Source of the DNA: Fidelibacterota bacterium
Lineage (GTDB): Bacteria; Fidelibacterota; UBA2242
Length of the DNA stretch: 18,877 bases
Reading direction: 5' to 3'
Assembly: GCA_003645845.1 (NCBI GenBank)
Contig: QNCV01000016.1
Coordinates: 1-18,877 of the forward strand
The first letter of the stretch is position 1; every line of letters starts with the position of its first letter. A program made the position numbers and the translations under genes. The notes under the pieces are model-generated. The model was not told the origin of the DNA. It saw only the letters and a list, made by a program, of their open reading frames with translations, and made no database searches. Positions 5,273-12,846 of this stretch are shown here, piece by piece.

Positions 5273-6849
5273 TCGGCTTTATGGCCAGCGGCAAAGACAG
5301 TGTCGGGCAGGCATTTGCCCGCCGCAGCGGATTGACGTTTTTATCCACCGACCGGATAATCGAACTGGCGGAAAACCGCAGCATCGACGCAATTTTCAGG
5401 GAAAACGGCGAGGCCTGTTTCCGAAGCCTGGAAAAGAAAGTTCTGCAATCCATCAGCAAAATGAAAAATATTGTCCTGGCCACCGGCGGCGGGATAGTGA
5501 AGGACAAAAGCAATCGGAAACGACTCGCTCGAATCGGGACGGTTGTGCATCTACAGATCAACACCGAAACGGTCCGAAAACGAACCGCCGGTGATAATAC
5601 CCGGCCCTTGCTAAAGCGGCCCGAAGATATCGAAAAACTCATACGGGAACGCTCCGGCATGTACGATTTTGCCGATTACACAATCGATGCAAATACCGGA
5701 TCGCCGGAGGAATTAGCAGAAGTCATTCTCCGAAGGATAAAATTCCCCGAACAAAAAAGAGAGTCAATGATTTTCCAATCTATTCCGGTACACACGTCAC
5801 TGAACAGTTACAATGTTCAGGTTGGCAACGGAATTTTGGAGCGATTGCCGGAATGGGTAATCAATTTGCCGAAACGTATTGCTATTATCAGTAATCCGCC
5901 GGTTGGAGGATTATATCTGGATAGGCTTGCACAGATTCTGGGAAAAACCGGAGTGGATATATTTCCGGTTATCATTCCCGACGGTGAACGGTATAAAACA
6001 TTGAAATGGGTTTCAAAGATTTACGACACACTGCTTGAAAATCATTTCGATCGCGGTGATCTGCTGATCGGTTTGGGAGGTGGTGTCATTACGGATATTA
6101 CCGGTTTCGTTGCGGCCACGTTGAAACGCGGGTGCCGTTTGTTGAACATTCCCACCACGTTGCTGGCCCAGGTGGATGCCGGTGTCGGCGGAAAAACCGG
6201 CGTGAATCATGCGTCCGGGAAAAATATGATCGGCAGTTTTTACCAGCCGGAAATGGTACTGGCCGATATTGATCTGCTGCAGACCCTGCCGGATCGTGAG
6301 TTCCGCAACGGTTTGGCGGAAGTTATTAAAACGGCATTGATCCGGGATGCGGAACTGGTGGATTTTTTAACAAGAGAGAAGGATGCTGTACTGCATCGGG
6401 ATTGTGCCGTATTACAGCACATAGTCGGGCGCTGTATCGAAATAAAGAGAGATATTGTAGAGCGGGACGAAAAGGAAATTTCCGGGATACGTTCGTTGTT
6501 GAATTTTGGTCACACAATCGGTCATATAATCGAAGCCGCCGGTCATTATCGTCGATTTAAACACGGCGAGGCTATTGCAATCGGTATGGTGTTGGAATCA
6601 CGGATAGGATCACATATTACGGGATTGAGCAAAGATATTTCTCGGCAGATAAGCGATTTGACAGATAATTATCATCTGCCGGTTTCCATTCCGGAAAACC
6701 TTAGTACAGAGGAATTGAAAAAGAATCTTGCTCAGGATAAAAAAATCCGCGACGGAAAAATAAAATTTCCCGTTTTAACCAATATCGGGGAAAGCAAAAT
6801 AGAGGAGCTGCCATGGGAACGTTTCGCATCATACATGGACCAAATCTGA
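5254..6849 (+). CDS. aroKB: Shikimate kinase-3-dehydroquinate synthase fusion (AroKB)
   Basis: A single 531-residue frame joins two shikimate-pathway enzymes. Residues 1-165 are shikimate kinase: P-loop GFMASGKDS (8-16, K14), STD (31-33), R57, TGGG (77-80) and TRPLL (116-120). Residues about 175-531 are dehydroquinate synthase: DGERYKTL (243-250), GGGVITDITGF (275-285), the PTTLLAQVDAGVGGK segment, GLAEVIKTA (353-361), FGHTIGH (H420) and HGEAIAIG (H437). Kinase-synthase fusions are known, for example in Thermotoga. Odd point: the Mg-coordinating Ser/Thr after the P-loop lysine is Asp15, while the DTD Asp normally near Mg is Ser31, an apparent swap. An internal ATG at 5767 could give free AroB, but the frame is continuous. 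It overlaps aroC by 19 nt and aroQ by 37 nt. Confidence 0.93.
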   Translation: MQNIILIGFMASGKDSVGQAFARRSGLTFLSTDRIIELAENRSIDAIFRENGEACFRSLEKKVLQSISKMKNIVLATGGGIVKDKSNRKRLARIGTVVHLQINTETVRKRTAGDNTRPLLKRPEDIEKLIRERSGMYDFADYTIDANTGSPEELAEVILRRIKFPEQKRESMIFQSIPVHTSLNSYNVQVGNGILERLPEWVINLPKRIAIISNPPVGGLYLDRLAQILGKTGVDIFPVIIPDGERYKTLKWVSKIYDTLLENHFDRGDLLIGLGGGVITDITGFVAATLKRGCRLLNIPTTLLAQVDAGVGGKTGVNHASGKNMIGSFYQPEMVLADIDLLQTLPDREFRNGLAEVIKTALIRDAELVDFLTREKDAVLHRDCAVLQHIVGRCIEIKRDIVERDEKEISGIRSLLNFGHTIGHIIEAAGHYRRFKHGEAIAIGMVLESRIGSHITGLSKDISRQISDLTDNYHLPVSIPENLSTEELKKNLAQDKKIRDGKIKFPVLTNIGESKIEELPWERFASYMDQI

Positions 6850-7271
6850 ACCTTCTAGGAAAGCGGGAGCCCGAACACTACGGGACGCTAACGCTGGAAG
6901 AATTGAATAAATCCGTTGAAGCATACGCTCATGAGAAAAATTTGACAGTCGAATTTTTGCAGAGCAATCATGAGGGCAAAATTATTGACGCAATCCAGAA
7001 TTCAGGAGGGATCACCGGGATTATTCTGAATCCCGGCGGTTTTACGCACAGTTCGGTGGCCATTCGGGATGCTATCGCTGCGGTTGATGTCCCGGTTATT
7101 GAGGTGCACCTGAGTAATATCCACGCCCGCGAGGAATTTCGGCGGACCTCACTGATTGCCCCGGTTTGCGTGGGCCAGATCAGCGGGCTGGGAGTTCAAA
7201 GTTATATTCTGGCGATAGAATATTTTAACCGCATAACCACTTCTTTACAGAGGAGAAAAATAAAATGTTAA
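6813..7271 (+). CDS. aroQ: 3-dehydroquinate dehydratase, type II
   Basis: Dehydrates 3-dehydroquinate to 3-dehydroshikimate. The 152-residue size is typical of the small dodecameric type II enzyme. Visible residues: GPNLNLLGKREPEHYG with R18 and catalytic Tyr23, QSNHEG (50-55), NPGGFTHSS with N73 and H79, and EVHLSNIHAREEFR with H99 and R110. The usual NPGAYTH reads NPGGFTH, a conservative change. The start is fixed by the conserved GPNLNLLG near the N terminus and by AGAGGAG about 6-7 nt upstream, which lies inside aroB. It overlaps aroKB by 37 nt and aroF by 7 nt. Confidence 0.95.
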   Translation: MGTFRIIHGPNLNLLGKREPEHYGTLTLEELNKSVEAYAHEKNLTVEFLQSNHEGKIIDAIQNSGGITGIILNPGGFTHSSVAIRDAIAAVDVPVIEVHLSNIHAREEFRRTSLIAPVCVGQISGLGVQSYILAIEYFNRITTSLQRRKIKC

Positions 7272-8278
7272 TTATTATGGATGATACGGCAACTCGAAAA
7301 GAAATCCGGAGAGTTACCGAACTGATCAAAAAAATGGGGGGTGACGTGCATCATCTTTCAAACAATAAACCGGGCTCTATTAGTATCAGCGGGGAACATG
7401 CCGGCCTGAATCCGGAAAAGATCGCAAAAATACCCGGCGTAAAAAATATTAAAGACATTAAAAAACCCTACAAGCTCGGCAGTCGCGAGATGAAAGAAAA
7501 AGATACGATTGTAAAAGTCGGCAAAGTATCCATCGGCGGGAAAAAGCTGACGGTAATTGCCGGCTCCTGCGCTGTGGAAACAGTGGAAGGCACCAATGAA
7601 GGCGGCCGCCTGCTGAAAATGCTGGGCGCAAACTTACTGCGCGGCGGCGCTTATAAACCGCGAACTTCGCCGTATTCGTTCCAGGGATTGGGAAAACGGG
7701 GTCTGGAGATTCTGGCCGACGCCCGGGAATTGATCGGTATACCGGTCGTTTCAGAGGTGGTGGATACCGAAAGTTTCGATCTGGTTGAAGAATATATCGA
7801 CCTGATCCAGATCGGCGCCCGCAATATGCAGAACTACTCACTGCTGAAACGGGCAGGACGCTCCAGTAAACCCATTTTGCTGAAACGTGGAATATCTGCA
7901 ACGATCAACGAGTTTCTGCTGGCGGCGGAGTACATCATGTCCGAAGGCAATTACAATGTTATCCTCTGTGAGCGGGGTATCCGAACATTTAATGAATATA
8001 CCCGCTACACGCTGGATATCAGCAGTATTCCGGAGTTAAAACAGCAATCCCATCTGCCGGTACTGGTAGATCCGAGTCATGCTTCCGGCCGCCGGGATAT
8101 GATTATTCCGCTTTCCAAAGCGGCTATTGCGGCAGGTGCCGACGGAATAATGGTAGAGGTCCATCCCTTTCCGGAAAAAGCGCTTTCGGACGGTTATCAG
8201 TCGATTACCTTCGAACACTTCTCCACATTAATGAAAGAACTGGATACCATCGCCAAAGCGGTTGGCCGGAGTCTTTAA
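7265..8278 (+). CDS. aroF: 3-deoxy-D-arabino-heptulosonate-7-phosphate (DAHP) synthase, type I beta
   Basis: Condenses erythrose 4-phosphate with phosphoenolpyruvate, the first committed step. Residues 1-70 are a ferredoxin-like regulatory domain. Residues about 80-330 are the TIM barrel: metal ligands C102 (GSCAVET), H272 (DPSHASG), E298 (MVEVH) and D309, and PEP/E4P-binding KPRTSPYSFQG from K131. Architecture and even ligand numbering match the Thermotoga maritima enzyme, where the N-terminal domain binds Tyr/Phe for feedback inhibition. The same allostery is therefore likely, adding to the Tyr/Phe attenuator at the operon head. The start is supported by AGAGGAG at 7250-7256; the ATG overlaps the aroQ stop by 7 nt. 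It carries no chorismate mutase domain, since that is fused to TyrA. Confidence 0.94.
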   Translation: MLIIMDDTATRKEIRRVTELIKKMGGDVHHLSNNKPGSISISGEHAGLNPEKIAKIPGVKNIKDIKKPYKLGSREMKEKDTIVKVGKVSIGGKKLTVIAGSCAVETVEGTNEGGRLLKMLGANLLRGGAYKPRTSPYSFQGLGKRGLEILADARELIGIPVVSEVVDTESFDLVEEYIDLIQIGARNMQNYSLLKRAGRSSKPILLKRGISATINEFLLAAEYIMSEGNYNVILCERGIRTFNEYTRYTLDISSIPELKQQSHLPVLVDPSHASGRRDMIIPLSKAAIAAGADGIMVEVHPFPEKALSDGYQSITFEHFSTLMKELDTIAKAVGRSL

Positions 8279-9562
8279 GTGGCCGACGTCAGAGTTTCAA
8301 AATTACACACTGTGAATGGTGAAATCAGTCTGCCCGGCGACAAATCGGTTTCTCACCGGGCGGCCATGCTGGCGTCCATCGCCCATGGAACCAGCATTAT
8401 CAAAAATTTCTCCACAGCGATCGATTGCCAATCCACATTGGACTGTATGCGACAATTAGGGGTCGCTATTCATCGCGACATTAATAATATCCATGTCCGC
8501 GGCAAGGGACTCCGGGCATTGAGCAAACCCGGTGATGTGTTAAATTGCGGCAATTCCGGCACTACAATGCGACTGCTGTGCGGACTTTTGGCCGGACAGG
8601 ATTTTTCCGCAAAACTCACCGGAGACGCCAGCCTGAGCCGGCGCCCTATGGATCGCATTATTAAACCGTTGGTAAATAATGGAGCCGATATTACCGGCGA
8701 AAAAGATAATCGATTCGCTCCGTTGACAATCAATGGAAAAGCGCTGAATAACATTCATTACGAATTGCCGGTCGCCAGTTCGCAGGTGAAGTCTGCGGTG
8801 TTATTGGCCGGTCTGTACGCCGGCGGTGCGGTATCGGTTGTTGAGCCGGTTAAAACCCGCGACCATACGGAACGGATGCTGGATTATTGCGGCGTGGATA
8901 TATCCAGAGATGGGAATGTCATTACACTGGGAGAAAATCGTCAGCCCGGCGCCAGAGAATTTGTTGTGCCCGGCGATATCTCCTCCGCGGCTTTTTTGAT
9001 TGCGCTGGGGCTTCTGATCCCCGGCGGAGCACTGTGCATAAAAGATGTCGGGATAAACCCGACACGAACCGGATTGCTGACGGTTTTGGAGAAAATGGGA
9101 GCAGATATAAGAATCGACAACGAACGTCTGGTTTCCAACGAACCGGTTGGGAATTTGATTGTCCGGAATGCCAAATTGAGGGCTGTGGATATTGGGGGAG
9201 CGTTAATTCCGAAATTGATTGATGAATTGCCCCTGCTCGCCGTGATCGCCACACAGGCACAGGGCCGGACGGTTGTTCATGATGCGCTGGAATTGCGGGT
9301 TAAGGAGAGCGACCGGATCGCGGCAATTGTGGCCGAACTGAAGAAAATGGGCGCTTCTATCGAAGAGACCGGCGATGGATTTATTGTGGACGGTCCGACA
9401 CCGTTAAAAGGCGCCGAATGCAGCAGTTATAACGATCACCGGATTGCCATGGCGCTTTCAGTTGCCGGCTGGACCGCCGATGGCGAAACGGTAATTAAAG
9501 ATGCCGATTGCGTCGGGATTTCCTGCCCGGAGTTTTTTGACTTGGTCGGCAGCGTCACTTAG
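8279..9562 (+). CDS. aroA: 5-enolpyruvylshikimate-3-phosphate synthase
   Basis: Transfers enolpyruvyl from PEP to shikimate 3-phosphate. The 427-residue protein has the family motifs: LPGDKSVSHR with K22, S23 and R27; GNSGTTMR (91-98); GDASLSRRPM (115-124); SSQVK (167-171); TRDHTE (193-198); NPTRTG (260-265); catalytic D315 in LIDELP; KESDR (342-346); and NDHRIAMAL (386-393). The combination RDHTE, GDKS, S(S)QVK and NPTR resembles the class II group of EPSP synthases more than the E. coli class I enzyme. The start is GTG directly after the aroF stop with GGAG about 7 nt upstream. Last gene of the operon; no strong terminator follows immediately. Confidence 0.94.
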   Translation: MADVRVSKLHTVNGEISLPGDKSVSHRAAMLASIAHGTSIIKNFSTAIDCQSTLDCMRQLGVAIHRDINNIHVRGKGLRALSKPGDVLNCGNSGTTMRLLCGLLAGQDFSAKLTGDASLSRRPMDRIIKPLVNNGADITGEKDNRFAPLTINGKALNNIHYELPVASSQVKSAVLLAGLYAGGAVSVVEPVKTRDHTERMLDYCGVDISRDGNVITLGENRQPGAREFVVPGDISSAAFLIALGLLIPGGALCIKDVGINPTRTGLLTVLEKMGADIRIDNERLVSNEPVGNLIVRNAKLRAVDIGGALIPKLIDELPLLAVIATQAQGRTVVHDALELRVKESDRIAAIVAELKKMGASIEETGDGFIVDGPTPLKGAECSSYNDHRIAMALSVAGWTADGETVIKDADCVGISCPEFFDLVGSVT

Positions 9563-9579
9563 CATGAGTAATTCACAAC

Positions 9580-9701
9580 CACTAAGGCGCCAAGATACAA
9601 AGTGATGTCTATTAAAAAAATAGAGGAAAATATATAAACAGTTTTTGATTTATTCAGAATATTCAAATACTTATAATTTTCCAATTCTTGAAGACTTAGT
9701 G
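9580..9701. repeat. Imperfect inverted repeat with CACTAAG...CAAGA arms
   Basis: The left arm CACTAAGGCGCCAAGAT (9580-9596) reappears on the other strand as CACTAAGTCTTCAAGAA (9701-9685), with about 12-13 of 17 positions shared. A further ACAAAG follows the left arm. The A/C-rich, roughly 8-nt periodic character resembles the degenerate repeat at 183-412, suggesting one class of intergenic element. Confidence 0.4.
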
Positions 9702-9808
9702 TCTTTTCCAACGAGGATTTCTGCGGAAGTGATAAGATCCATGAATTAATCGGGTTAGTAAGACTTGACTTATCCCGACAGATGGATGAGTTAAGTCGAT
9801 AGATTGTT

Positions 9809-9825
9809 TAAACCTGTCAGGTTTA
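9809..9825. repeat. 17-nt perfect palindrome TAAACCTG-T-CAGGTTTA
   Basis: The 8-nt arms are exact complements around one central base. A diverged relative with 5-bp arms AAACC/GGTTT sits at 9861-9875. It could be a protein-binding site, a hairpin or a short dispersed repeat; nothing in the window decides this. Confidence 0.45.
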
Positions 9826-9905
9826 TTAGAACTTCTCAACCCAAAATAAATTAATCGACGAAACCGGACAGGTTTACAGGACCTTTCCCAAAATTTTTAA
9901 ACACT

Positions 9906-9942
9906 AAAAAAACCTTCAGAAGCCTGTTCCATAGAACAGGTT
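9906..9942 (-). terminator. Predicted terminator of the patatin-like gene
   Basis: Read on the minus strand, a hairpin lies 5 nt past the stop. Its 7-bp stem (9940-9934 with 9929-9923, CCTGTTC/GAACAGG) can be lengthened by a G-T and an A-T pair. Seven Ts follow (complement of A9906-A9912). An alternative larger fold pairs AACCT (9942-9938) with AGGTT (9915-9911) right at the T tract. Confidence 0.6.
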
Positions 9943-9946
9943 AGAC

Positions 9947-10852
9947 CTAAGAATTATTCAGAAAATTTTCCAGTTGAATGCGGGCGTCATTATAGCCGAC
10001 GTCAATGGCCTCTTTTCCGCGCCAGAATTCCCAGAGATTAAAGGAGGACATATCAATCTCCAGGACGAGATCGGGATTGCAGGCCAGAATCTCCTTGTTC
10101 GACAGCTCCGAGAGCAGAATCAATATTGACTGGTAGCCGACATAGGTTAGCCGCGGCAAATGGTCGAGTTTTTTGAGTTTATTAATCTGGATAGCGTTGA
10201 GGATTCGTTCGAAAAAATTATCAGCGCCGTTTTCAGGCTTGTAATTGGGTTTGTCTGTCTTGATTTCGGTATACAGACCTTCCATTTTCAATTTGGGTGT
10301 TTTCAGAACATTAACGCCGATCAGTGTATCATAGTCAAAACTTTTCAAAGCCCGCAGAGGCAGGTTTTCCCGGAGTCCGCCGTCCACGAGAAGAGAGCCG
10401 TTTGCTTTCAGCGGTTTGAAAACGCCGGGTATCGAAATGCTGGCACGGACCGCATCGACCAGCCTGCCTTTGTTCAAATAAAGAATGTTGCCATTACGAA
10501 AATCTACAGTGACAGCGACAAAGGGAATTTCGAGGTCCTCAATGAGAGTTTCCTTGCCGACTAATTCTTCCATAAAAGACATAAAATTTTTAGTGTCCAT
10601 CAAACCGCCGAGCGGTAGAGATGGTGGCAGCAGATAGATTGTTTTTTTTCGGTCAATCGATTGGACGATATCTTCGATTTCCGACACCGATAATCCGCGG
10701 GCATAGAGCGCCCCGATAATCGATCCGGCGCTGGTTCCGGCAAGAAAAGACGGTCTGATTTGGCGCTCTTCCAGGGCTTTCAAAGCGCCGACATGCGCCA
10801 GACCAAGAGCACCTCCCCCGCTTAATGCTAAAGCTACTTTTCCTAATGACAT
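9947..10852 (-). CDS. Patatin-like phospholipase / lipid acyl hydrolase
   Basis: A 301-residue protein of the bacterial patatin (RssA/YlbK-like) family, expected to hydrolyse acyl groups from lipids with a Ser-Asp dyad. The oxyanion-hole loop GGGALGLAH is at 12-20, the nucleophile S41 lies in GTSAGS, and the catalytic D157 lies in DGGLREN (157-163). No signal peptide or transmembrane segment is apparent, so it is probably cytoplasmic or peripheral to the membrane. AGAGGA about 8 nt before the ATG supports the start. It is transcribed alone, divergent from the next gene with an 85-nt shared upstream region. The substrate is unknown. Confidence 0.88.
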   Translation of the reverse strand: MSLGKVALALSGGGALGLAHVGALKALEERQIRPSFLAGTSAGSIIGALYARGLSVSEIEDIVQSIDRKKTIYLLPPSLPLGGLMDTKNFMSFMEELVGKETLIEDLEIPFVAVTVDFRNGNILYLNKGRLVDAVRASISIPGVFKPLKANGSLLVDGGLRENLPLRALKSFDYDTLIGVNVLKTPKLKMEGLYTEIKTDKPNYKPENGADNFFERILNAIQINKLKKLDHLPRLTYVGYQSILILLSELSNKEILACNPDLVLEIDMSSFNLWEFWRGKEAIDVGYNDARIQLENFLNNS

Positions 10853-10937
10853 CTATAATTCCTCTTTTTTCAGTTGGTAATATGCATGCAAAAATTGAAT
10901 TTTTCAAATAAACCGACTTTGCGTAAGTTATAATCCG

Positions 10938-11909
10938 ATGAAACAGGTGTTGTTCCCGTTAAAAATATACCGGTTTATTTTCTCCATTCTACTTATGAGT
11001 ATGTTGACGGGTGAATCGATATTTGCCCGGTGGCATCACCGCTGGACGGTGAACGAACATGATCTCGGGATGTCATTGACTTTGGGTCCTTACCACAGTT
11101 ACACCAACCTGTTTTACCAGATTGAAAAAAATCAACCGGTGTATGTTTATCGGGAAAATGAAGTGCGCCTTTACCGGGATCTGCTTCTGCGTTCCTATAA
11201 ACCGGCGTATGGGCTGGTTGAGTTTACCGTGTATCCGACGACGGCGCTTTCGGCCTGGATTAAAAGCAATTATAAAGATTTCTATGATCAATTTACCATT
11301 TATAAAGATATTAATCTGATTGGCAGCATCAACGGCGGTTACCAGGAACCCTGGTCGGCCAGCCTGTTCACCGGCCAGATTGCGGCATTTCTTACGATGA
11401 ATGATGATGAAGACCTGGTAGTGGCGGCAACCGGCGTCAGCGGGCCGGTGGTGACCGGCGGCGCGTACCAGATTTTTGACAATTGTCTGGTACGTTCGAA
11501 CTGGTATCGGGTTGAGTGGAAACTCAAGGGTAAAAGCAATCAGGCCAAGCACTCTCATGAATGGGATATCAAAGCCGGGTATCGCTTTTATAATCTCGAT
11601 GAAGTGGCCAATACCCTGCTCTTTAGTTTTACGCGGAAGCGGATGACAAATGGCGCCTACGACTGGCGCTGGATGCAAAACAGCATCAATGAATTTGAAT
11701 TGCAGTTGCCGGTGTCATATGGTGAAAAGGGTATCTCGCGGTTTAAAATAATCTACGGAAAAGCGATTCCCTTCTGGAAGTGGATGGTCGGCCTGGGAAT
11801 CGGCGTTATTTATGAAAACCGGCGACAATATGACAGAGAGTTGAAGCAATTTTCAACCAAAAAAGAAGAAAACTGGAACCTGTTTCTGATGCCCTTCGCC
11901 TACTGGTGA
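10938..11909 (+). CDS. Exported protein of unknown family, possibly an outer-membrane beta-barrel
   Basis: I do not recognise this 323-residue protein. Residues 1-30 look like a signal peptide: basic start, hydrophobic stretch FIFSILLMSMLTG, likely cleavage after SIFA. The mature part is very rich in Trp, Tyr and Phe. It shows alternating polar/aromatic strands such as YRVEWKLKGKSN and EWDIKAGYRFYNL, and ends in an aromatic residue (FAYW), features common in outer-membrane beta-barrels. There are no cysteine motifs or enzyme signatures. No clear ribosome binding site precedes the ATG. A TATAAT at 10929-10934 lies too close to serve this start unless translation begins at a later ATG (10994). 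Function is unknown; the barrel idea is an inference from composition. Confidence 0.7.
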   Translation: MKQVLFPLKIYRFIFSILLMSMLTGESIFARWHHRWTVNEHDLGMSLTLGPYHSYTNLFYQIEKNQPVYVYRENEVRLYRDLLLRSYKPAYGLVEFTVYPTTALSAWIKSNYKDFYDQFTIYKDINLIGSINGGYQEPWSASLFTGQIAAFLTMNDDEDLVVAATGVSGPVVTGGAYQIFDNCLVRSNWYRVEWKLKGKSNQAKHSHEWDIKAGYRFYNLDEVANTLLFSFTRKRMTNGAYDWRWMQNSINEFELQLPVSYGEKGISRFKIIYGKAIPFWKWMVGLGIGVIYENRRQYDRELKQFSTKKEENWNLFLMPFAYW

Positions 11910-12026
11910 CATCGTTCCACCAATCCAATAATTCATTATTCCAACCGCAAAGATGTTAAATCGATAACAGGATTAATTCACAAATCTCACCAGTTCCATG
12001 TTAATATCCGTGAGAACAGCAGGAAT

Positions 12027-12056
12027 TTGAAAAAATTCACTTTCGTATTGTATTTT
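12027..12056 (+). promoter_or_regulatory. Possible promoter of the plsC-dagK pair
   Basis: TTGAAA (12027-12032), an 18-nt spacer and TATTTT (12051-12056) precede the preferred plsC ATG by 9 nt. The boxes are weak matches, so this is tentative. Confidence 0.3.
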
Positions 12057-12065
12057 GGGGAAAGT

Positions 12066-12830
12066 ATGCTTATAATCTTGCCAATGTTCCCAGCAAAAAA
12101 TAAATCCCAAAAGAAATATCCGATCCTTGTTCTTTACACAATCCTGGTATATGGATTACAATATACATACTCGGGGGTCATGGTGATTCTCGGAATCTGT
12201 TTGAGTTATCTGCGGGCTGATACCGTGTTGAAATTCGGTCAGTACCTTTGGGCAAAAATTCTTTTTCTCCTGATGGGGAAACGCGTTCGGATTATCGGTA
12301 TTGAAAATATTGATCGAACAAGAAACCATCTGTTGATTGCCAACCATACGAGCATCTATGATATTCCCGCAATCATGACGATTGTTCCCGATATTGCCTG
12401 GATCGGGCGGCAGTATCTGTTAAATATATTCGGATTTGGCCATCTTTTGAAAATGCTTCATTATATTCCGATTGAGCCGAAAAAACCCGAACAGTCGCGA
12501 AAGTCCATTAACCGGGCAATAGAGCATGCAAAAGAGGGAATGACGGTGGCAATATTTCCCGAAGGCACCCGAACGACTACCGGAAAACTGAGTCCCTTTA
12601 AAAAGGGATTTATTCATATTCTGCGGTCGGCAGATTTGGACCTGGTTCCGATAACTTTGAATGGTTTTTTCTCTTTAAAACCTAAAAACCGATTTCATAT
12701 TGATCCCCGGGTAAAATTGGAAATCGTTATCCATCCGGTTATTAAAAATGCGGAAATCAGGGATTTGCCGAAAGAAGAAATCCTGAAGATTGCCTTTCAG
12801 GCAATTGCGGAAAATTACCAATACCGTTAA
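12066..12830 (+). CDS. plsC: 1-acyl-sn-glycerol-3-phosphate acyltransferase (PlsC family)
   Basis: Predicted to acylate lysophosphatidic acid to phosphatidic acid at the inner membrane. The acyltransferase signature HTSIYD (H94-D99 from this start) and FPEGTR (164-169) are intact, followed by VPITLNG. An N-terminal hydrophobic stretch (about 19-50) probably anchors it in the membrane. I chose ATG 12066 (254 residues) because GGGGAAAG precedes it. The frame extends to TTG 12027, whose AGGA is too close to be convincing. It lies 16 nt before a diacylglycerol-kinase-family gene, fitting a small phosphatidic-acid unit. Other acyltransferases of this superfamily share the motifs, so the exact acceptor is not certain. 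Confidence 0.85.
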   Translation: MLIILPMFPAKNKSQKKYPILVLYTILVYGLQYTYSGVMVILGICLSYLRADTVLKFGQYLWAKILFLLMGKRVRIIGIENIDRTRNHLLIANHTSIYDIPAIMTIVPDIAWIGRQYLLNIFGFGHLLKMLHYIPIEPKKPEQSRKSINRAIEHAKEGMTVAIFPEGTRTTTGKLSPFKKGFIHILRSADLDLVPITLNGFFSLKPKNRFHIDPRVKLEIVIHPVIKNAEIRDLPKEEILKIAFQAIAENYQYR

Positions 12831-12846
12831 AAGTAGGATGTTGATT

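Larger units (their letters stand above)
9563..9946. other. 384-bp repeat-rich gap between the aro operon and the patatin-like gene
   Basis: This gap between convergent genes has no supported coding frame. It holds a degenerate inverted repeat (9580-9701), a hairpin with GACTTA/TAAGTC arms (9767-9797), a 17-nt perfect palindrome (9809-9825) and a terminator for the minus-strand gene. Inner parts are AT-rich. I see no strong T-tailed hairpin for the aro operon itself. Confidence 0.6.

Noticed and set aside
5767..6849. Separate aroB gene starting at the internal ATG 5767
   Set aside because: There is no stop codon between the kinase and synthase domains and only a weak GAGAG upstream. A fusion is the simpler reading, though internal initiation cannot be excluded.
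10929..10934. Consensus TATAAT as promoter of the exported-protein gene
   Set aside because: It ends only 3 nt before the ATG and has no -35 box at 15-19 nt, so it would start transcription inside the gene unless a later ATG is used.
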